A DNA stretch of 10,014 nt, from NCBI GenBank assembly GCA_016763395.1, contig JAESTW010000028.1, positions 1 to 10,014 on the forward strand, in the 5' to 3' direction. This document shows, piece after piece, positions 6,529-10,014 of this stretch (within the stretch, counting starts at the first letter, position 1; each line of letters opens with the position of its first letter). The position numbers and the translations under genes are program-made. The notes under the pieces are model-generated. The model ran no database searches and was not told the origin of the DNA. It was given only the letters and a program-made list of their open reading frames with translations. The DNA is from Kofleriaceae bacterium (GTDB lineage Bacteria > Myxococcota_A > Polyangia > Haliangiales > Haliangiaceae).

Positions 6529-6717
6529 ATGCATGCGACTCGGATCGCCAAGATCGAGAGAATATTGGCCATCACGGCGGATGTTGAAGACGATGCAGCC
6601 AACGAAAAGGCAGAGCTACTCCTCGACAAAGAAATGGTCCGTCATCGACTGTGGCTCGCAAATTCCGCAAAGATTCAATTCGACTTCAAAGCAAAGGCAG
6701 AGGTGAAAATCCCATGA
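6529..6717 (+). CDS. Short helical reading frame, probable detached C-terminus of the preceding protein
   Basis: This 62-residue frame reads MHATRIAKIERILAITA, then ELLLDKEMVRHRLWLAN, an amphipathic helical sequence with normal-looking composition. It lies in exactly the same frame as the heptad-repeat gene. Between that gene's TAA (6493-6495) and this ATG the frame stays open for 11 codons (PLPAQFFDGFA). No ribosome binding site precedes the ATG. Its TGA (6715-6717) overlaps the next gene's ATG (6714-6716), the classic ATGA coupling, so ribosomes probably do reach this end. Two readings are possible: the original C-terminus of a 284-residue protein cut by a nonsense codon, or a separate small protein made by re-initiation. 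I favour the former. Confidence 0.5.
   Translation: MHATRIAKIERILAITADVEDDAANEKAELLLDKEMVRHRLWLANSAKIQFDFKAKAEVKIP
6699..6705 (+). promoter_or_regulatory. Ribosome binding site for the lipoprotein at 6714
   Basis: AGAGGTG ends 8 nt before the ATG at 6714. This selects 6714 over an in-frame GTG at 6651 that would place 21 basic, non-signal residues before the lipoprotein signal peptide. Confidence 0.7.
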
Positions 6718-7049
6718 AAAATCCACTCTCAGTAACAATCGCGCTCTGTATTCCACTCGCTCTCATTTCGTGTAAGTCGGAGGATAAAACCGAGCCCAAA
6801 AAAGAGATTGCCCCGACAGCGACCAAGGCCGCGGCTGTAACGCCCGCACCTGCGAAGCCACCCACTCCGGATGAACCGGCCCCTGCGGCGGCAGAGGATA
6901 CAGCCGAGGTTCCGATGATAGCTGCCGGTGAACTGCCCCTCGCTGTCGATTTTGAGGACGAGGCCGAGGACGAGATCACCGAGGCAAACTATCAAGACAC
7001 GCTTTCAGCTCTCGAAAACGAAGTTGCGGGCAGCAGCGACGCTCCGTAG
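6714..7049 (+). CDS. Small lipoprotein with Ala/Pro linker and acidic C-terminal motif
   Basis: The product is 111 residues. It starts MKNPLSVTIALCIPLALISC, a lipoprotein signal with lipobox LISC and acylated Cys20. A Lys/Glu then Ala/Pro-rich linker (about 21-80) follows, suited to spanning the periplasm or tethering. The last 30 residues are conserved-looking and acidic: LPLAVDFEDEAEDEITEAN, then a short helix (DTLSALENEV). The start is set by AGAGGTG 8 nt upstream and by an ATGA overlap with the preceding frame, so translation is probably coupled. The neighbour upstream makes a very basic exported coiled-coil protein, and the charge contrast suggests the two could interact; that is inference. 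No known domain was recognised. Confidence 0.82.
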   Translation: MKNPLSVTIALCIPLALISCKSEDKTEPKKEIAPTATKAAAVTPAPAKPPTPDEPAPAAAEDTAEVPMIAAGELPLAVDFEDEAEDEITEANYQDTLSALENEVAGSSDAP

Positions 7050-7106
7050 TCGTTGACGTTGACATAAGATAAACTCTGTCGACAAGAACCAATTCCCGTC
7101 CCAGAC

Positions 7107-7129
7107 GCCGGTCGATTTAGTCGGCCGGC
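7107..7129 (+). terminator. Strong hairpin after the heptad-repeat/lipoprotein operon
   Basis: GCCGGTCGA (7107-7115) pairs with TCGGCCGGC (7121-7129) over 9 bp with one G-T wobble, around a TTTAG loop. It lies 58 bp after the lipoprotein stop and 82 bp before the phosphatase start. There is no U-tract, so it may be an imperfect terminator or an mRNA-end stabiliser. Confidence 0.5.
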
Positions 7130-7136
7130 TACGCAT

Positions 7137-7151
7137 AGTCTTGGACAGACT
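7137..7151. promoter_or_regulatory. Inverted repeat upstream of the phosphatase gene
   Basis: AGTCT-TGGAC-AGACT is a perfect 5-bp dyad 8 bp after the operon-end hairpin. It contains CTTGGAC (7140-7146), repeated at 7184-7190, 44 bp away (about four helical turns). Operator function is speculative. Confidence 0.25.
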
Positions 7152-7176
7152 GGCGGGAGATTTCACAATTTGGGTT

Positions 7177-7189
7177 TCCAAAACTTGGA
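7177..7189. promoter_or_regulatory. Palindrome just before the phosphatase start
   Basis: TCCAA-AAC-TTGGA forms a tight 5-bp dyad 21 bp before the ATG at 7211. Its right arm lies in the second copy of the CTTGGAC direct repeat. It could be an operator or a leader hairpin. No good ribosome binding site or Pho-box-like sequence was seen nearby. Confidence 0.3.
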
Positions 7190-7210
7190 CTCTCAGATAA
7201 ATTCGGGCTT

Positions 7211-8455
7211 ATGAGAAACACATGTAGTCCAACAACTGCAAATAGCCTACGTAAAGTTGGGGTTTTGGCCATCCTTTGCATCGTCGCCACAGCCAACTGC
7301 TCTGGAAACGAGCAGGGCCACTTAGTCTCTTCCTCACTGGGCGACATGAATTTCGCACCAGGCCCAAGACAGAACTATGACCGCGACATCGTTAACGCCT
7401 GCGGCGAAGTCGGTGTCACTCCGAAGGGACGACTGCTTTTAGAACGAGATGCCTATCTGCAACGAGTCGAAGAGCGAGCCGCATCCCTGGTATGGGTCAG
7501 CACTGCTAGCGATATTGTTGCACGGCTAGACGACTCCACCTATGTGACTGGTGTGCTGGACTCCTCGGCTGCTCCCAAACGCGGCCAGCAGTACACCGCT
7601 GGTTTGACGACCAAGGCCGCAGAAATCCACTGCTACCAACTCCTACAAGGCCAGTTGGTGTTGCAGCGAGGCGGATTTCGCAGTGCGCCCACACAGAGTG
7701 AAACTGTCTTTTTCTCCGTCTTGGGAGACCTTGGTACTAATACTTCCGATCAGCGAGCCGTACTCAAGCAACTCAAAGGGGTGCGCTCCGATCTACTACT
7801 TATCACCGGTGATGTCGCCTATGGCGAGGGTACCCTAGCTCAATACGAAGCCTACTTCTTTTCTGTTTACCGCGATATCCTAGCCCTGATTCCCGTGTTT
7901 CCAGTCAGCGGAAACCACGACTACGAGACCCGCAATGCTGCCGCCTTTCGCGAGGTCTTTGTGTTGCCAGAAAACTCCGGTCTCGAAGGCAAAGAGCGTT
8001 GGTACAGTTTCAATTGGGGCCCGGTACACTTCGTAATGCTCGACACCGAAGTTCTGAGCGACGGACAAGCTCGCTGGCTGAGTTCGGATCTGCAGGCGAA
8101 CACTCGGCCGTGGACCATCGCAGTACTGCACAGGCCACCCTACTCTTCTGGCTCTCACGGCTCCGATATGAGCGTGCGCAAGCTGTTTCAACCTCTGATG
8201 GCCATACAAGGCGTTGACCTGGTGCTGGCCGGCCATGAGCACAACTATGAGCGCATCCGGCCCATCGATGGCGTCACTCATGTCATTACCGGCGGTGGTG
8301 GTCGAGGTACTAGACCTGTGGGAAAGGCCTCATTTACTGCCTTCTCCATGCGCGTCGCCCATTTTGTACATATCGAGGCCAACGCCAACACCTTGACCTT
8401 GCATGCCATCGACGCCTCGGGACAAGAGTTCGACTCCATGCGCCTGACTCAGTAA
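7211..8455 (+). CDS. Purple-acid-phosphatase-like metallophosphoesterase, probable lipoprotein
   Basis: The 414-residue protein has the domain order of bacterial purple acid phosphatases. Residues 1-30 are a signal with a basic start, a hydrophobic core (VGVLAILCIVATA) and Cys30, a probable but non-ideal lipobox (TANC). Residues about 65-160 fit the fibronectin-III-like N-terminal domain of this family. The catalytic domain follows with all five metal-binding motifs: GDLG (D173), GDVAY (D201, Y204), GNHD (N235), LHRPP (H307) and GHEHNYER (H342, H344). Y204 is the tyrosine that gives purple enzymes their colour, so a di-iron or iron-zinc/manganese centre is expected. The family hydrolyses phosphate esters; the substrate is unknown. 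The ATG at 7211 has no strong ribosome binding site, but it gives a sensible signal peptide. The gene is preceded by a terminator-like hairpin and appears monocistronic. Confidence 0.93.
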   Translation: MRNTCSPTTANSLRKVGVLAILCIVATANCSGNEQGHLVSSSLGDMNFAPGPRQNYDRDIVNACGEVGVTPKGRLLLERDAYLQRVEERAASLVWVSTASDIVARLDDSTYVTGVLDSSAAPKRGQQYTAGLTTKAAEIHCYQLLQGQLVLQRGGFRSAPTQSETVFFSVLGDLGTNTSDQRAVLKQLKGVRSDLLLITGDVAYGEGTLAQYEAYFFSVYRDILALIPVFPVSGNHDYETRNAAAFREVFVLPENSGLEGKERWYSFNWGPVHFVMLDTEVLSDGQARWLSSDLQANTRPWTIAVLHRPPYSSGSHGSDMSVRKLFQPLMAIQGVDLVLAGHEHNYERIRPIDGVTHVITGGGGRGTRPVGKASFTAFSMRVAHFVHIEANANTLTLHAIDASGQEFDSMRLTQ

Positions 8456-8479
8456 TACCCACGACTGCCAACCGGACTA

Positions 8480-8495
8480 CAGACGCGGAAGTCTG
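8480..8495 (+). terminator. Weak hairpin after the phosphatase gene
   Basis: CAGAC (8480-8484) and GTCTG (8491-8495) form a 5-bp stem around GCGGAA, 24 bp after the phosphatase stop, in the 85-bp gap between two convergent genes. No T-run follows, so this is a weak candidate only. Confidence 0.25.
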
Positions 8496-8540
8496 AGAAT
8501 TATACCAGCACCTCAAATGCCGGAGACGTGCCCTATTCAG

Positions 8541-8780
8541 CTAGTGTCGACGAATACCAATAACCCGCAGCTGCCCCGACTCCGGCGTGCGCGCCAGGTG
8601 TACATCCACTGGTGGCAGCGTCGTGCCGCCTCGGCGTGTGGTGATGCGAACAATGAGATAGCCGTCGCCGCCGGTCTTGAGATTGGCTGGCAGCCCTTTC
8701 AAACAAACCCTTCCGCCATCACCAACCTGTGCCTTTGTTTGCGGACGCCATCGCAGCTCATCCCCTTTGTAGCCAAATGC
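8541..8780 (-). pseudogene. Severed C-terminal part of the kinase-like gene
   Basis: After the TGA at 8783-8781 the same minus-strand frame runs on for 79 codons to a TAG at 8543-8541. The translation is convincingly protein-like and globular: AFGYKGDELRWRPQT, then GGDGYLIVRITTRRGG, PPVDVHLART and ending LRVIGIRRH. It looks like a compact beta domain that would close the preceding protein. It has no start codon with a ribosome binding site of its own: the only nearby ATG/GTG codons in this frame lie inside the domain. The simplest explanation is that a single stop codon cuts one gene in two. A TGG (Trp) to TGA change would give YEAWAFGY and fits well. Recoding of TGA or a sequence error are alternatives. 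Confidence 0.65.
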
Positions 8781-10014
8781 TCAAGCCTCATAACTCGACG
8801 TTCCGTCCGCCTCATCGCGCAAGCGATATTTTCGCATGAGGTCATCCATGCAAAGCTGCGTACCATCGACTCGAAAGCCATCCAGGGGATTGACTCGCTC
8901 AAACCAGTACTTCGCGGCAATTCGCAGACGTTCCACGAGGATCTTTGCCAAGTACTCCGTCGCTCGCGGGTCAGTGTAGCGCGCTTCCTCTACCACCGCC
9001 CGAATCTGTTCCGGTGAGAACCGGACAAAAATCTTTGCCGCCCAAAAGTGATCGAAGCGGTCGGCGTCGTAGAAGGGAAAGTAGGGCAAATTGGTTACAA
9101 AGGTGCCAGGCGAATATGTCTTAGAATCGATCATGCCCACCCCCACCACGTCAGGGCGACTTCGATCTTCCCAGGGGCGTTTCCAGAGCCCGAGCGTAGG
9201 CAAGGTCAACAACATGTGCTTCAGATCGGTTGCGTGCGAATGGCCGATTTGTTTTCTTGCCTCGATAATGCCCATAGAACCCATCGATTTGCCAAAGTCG
9301 ATCAAGTAGTGCATGAGGTAGTGTCTACTGGGATCCTTGGGATCTTCACTCCATGCATCTAGTGTATTGTCTTCTCGAAGATCCGTGTGTTGCAACCATG
9401 AGAAAAACCCCGATTGTCCGCGAACGTCACGACGGAGCTCATGGGGAATGCGATCATTGACATCATCGCCTCGAAGCCCCTCATACGGGTATCCGCCCAC
9501 TGGAATTCCCGAGACAAAACGACTCACGAGTCCACGAATTCTTCCATCGGGATTAATGTGAATCTTCACCAGGGACTCCTCCAGATCGCTCTGGGTCATG
9601 GGCCTCTCTTTGCTGTGACGCAGTTTGACGAGGGACTTGGGCCCGATCACCAGATCTTCGGGGCGAAAGTACACAATGGTATCTTCTGGTGTGTTGAAGC
9701 CAGACGCCCAGAGAAGACGCTGGGTAATAATGTCCGCGCCCGTTTCGACTTCGGGAAATGATGGCGGGTCGAATTTGAGAATGTATTTGATACCGCGCTG
9801 GTCCTTGATGATGAAGCCTATCGACGCACCTCCGACCTTGGTACTGCGCACCATCCACGGAACATGCGCTTCGGGACTGCCATCGCGGCTCGGTCCGAGG
9901 CGAACCTCTTGAACCGTCATGTCGCGTACTCCAACACGATTGATGAACCATGTGGAGTCCGGTACTTCATCAAGCGAATTGACCCCCTGTGCACGTCGAG
10001 GCTCATTGAACTCC
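8781..10014 (-). CDS. Atypical kinase-like protein, 5' end outside window, cut by in-frame TGA
   Basis: The frame is open from the right edge to the TGA at 8781-8783, about 410 codons. An internal ATG at 9920 is not the true start, since the codons upstream are clearly coding (NSLDEVPDSTWFINRVGVRD). The protein has spaced elements of a protein-kinase-like fold: a strand with lysine in YILKFDPP (K49 counting from the ATG at 9920), an acidic residue in PEVETGADII, a catalytic-loop-like HTDLREDNTLD (D180, N185) and LIDFGKSMG (D208-F209-G210). This order resembles atypical kinases of the HipA/CotH sort. I recognise the same pattern (DEVPDSSWF, LIDFGS) in uncharacterised proteins of Myxococcota and Acidobacteria from memory only. 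Kinase activity is inference. The last third (PYFPFYDADRFDHFWAAKIF and the helices after it) is of unknown role. The gene converges on the phosphatase gene. Confidence 0.85.
   Translation of the reverse strand, partial: EFNEPRRAQGVNSLDEVPDSTWFINRVGVRDMTVQEVRLGPSRDGSPEAHVPWMVRSTKVGGASIGFIIKDQRGIKYILKFDPPSFPEVETGADIITQRLLWASGFNTPEDTIVYFRPEDLVIGPKSLVKLRHSKERPMTQSDLEESLVKIHINPDGRIRGLVSRFVSGIPVGGYPYEGLRGDDVNDRIPHELRRDVRGQSGFFSWLQHTDLREDNTLDAWSEDPKDPSRHYLMHYLIDFGKSMGSMGIIEARKQIGHSHATDLKHMLLTLPTLGLWKRPWEDRSRPDVVGVGMIDSKTYSPGTFVTNLPYFPFYDADRFDHFWAAKIFVRFSPEQIRAVVEEARYTDPRATEYLAKILVERLRIAAKYWFERVNPLDGFRVDGTQLCMDDLMRKYRLRDEADGTSSYEA

Noticed and set aside
7053..7087. TTGACG/TTGACA as a -35 promoter element for the phosphatase gene
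   Set aside because: No acceptable -10 hexamer lies 16-18 bp downstream, and a strong hairpin sits between it and the gene.
8456..8563. Open continuation of the phosphatase frame past its TAA
   Set aside because: About 35 codons of unremarkable sequence overlapping the opposite-strand kinase-like C-terminus. The phosphatase already has a natural ending (LTLHAIDASGQEF).
8517..9017. Plus-strand frame of 166 codons
   Set aside because: It is antisense to the kinase-like gene and its severed C-terminus, lacks a ribosome binding site and has no recognisable domain or signal.

Overview
This window looks like a chromosomal segment of a Gram-negative bacterium with many secreted lipoproteins, probably Myxococcota or a related deltaproteobacterial lineage. 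The evidence is indirect: several lipobox signal peptides, one followed by a Gly/Asp-rich linker; a leucine-rich-repeat protein ending in a WGR domain; a purple-acid-phosphatase-like lipoprotein; and small, poorly characterised envelope proteins. No rRNA, tRNA, CRISPR array, insertion sequence or phage gene was seen.

Layout. Positions 1-276 (minus) hold the N-terminus of an exported, possibly beta-barrel protein that runs off the left edge. Next is a LysR-type regulator (351-1262, minus). It is divergent from a two-gene plus-strand unit: a metallo-beta-lactamase-fold lipoprotein (1369-2283) and a Gly/Asp-linker lipoprotein (2329-2940). The 106-bp divergent spacer carries phased TATGA/TCATA elements that look like the LysR operator. 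A large LRR protein (3033-5627, minus) converges on this unit; its C-terminus has an SMI1/KNR4-like segment and a WGR domain. From a 235-bp divergent promoter region a plus-strand operon begins: a very basic secreted heptad-repeat protein (5863-6495), a short helical reading frame (6529-6717), and a lipoprotein with an acidic tail (6714-7049, ATGA overlap). A strong hairpin follows. A purple-acid-phosphatase-like lipoprotein comes next (7211-8455, plus). The right end holds a minus-strand gene for an atypical kinase-like protein (8781 to beyond 10014); its natural C-terminus lies downstream of an in-frame TGA.

The most notable results come from reading past stop codons. The kinase-like frame continues for 79 protein-like codons after TGA 8781-8783, to a TAG at 8541-8543. 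The heptad-repeat frame continues for 73 codons after TAA 6493-6495, and the last base of that continuation's stop overlaps the next gene's start. So two genes about 2 kb apart appear to be cut by single stop codons, through nonsense mutation, recoding or sequence error.

Functionally the window is about the cell envelope: hydrolases tethered as lipoproteins, a basic coiled-coil protein paired with an acidic lipoprotein, and two non-enzymatic or atypical proteins (LRR-WGR and kinase-like) whose roles cannot be read from sequence alone.
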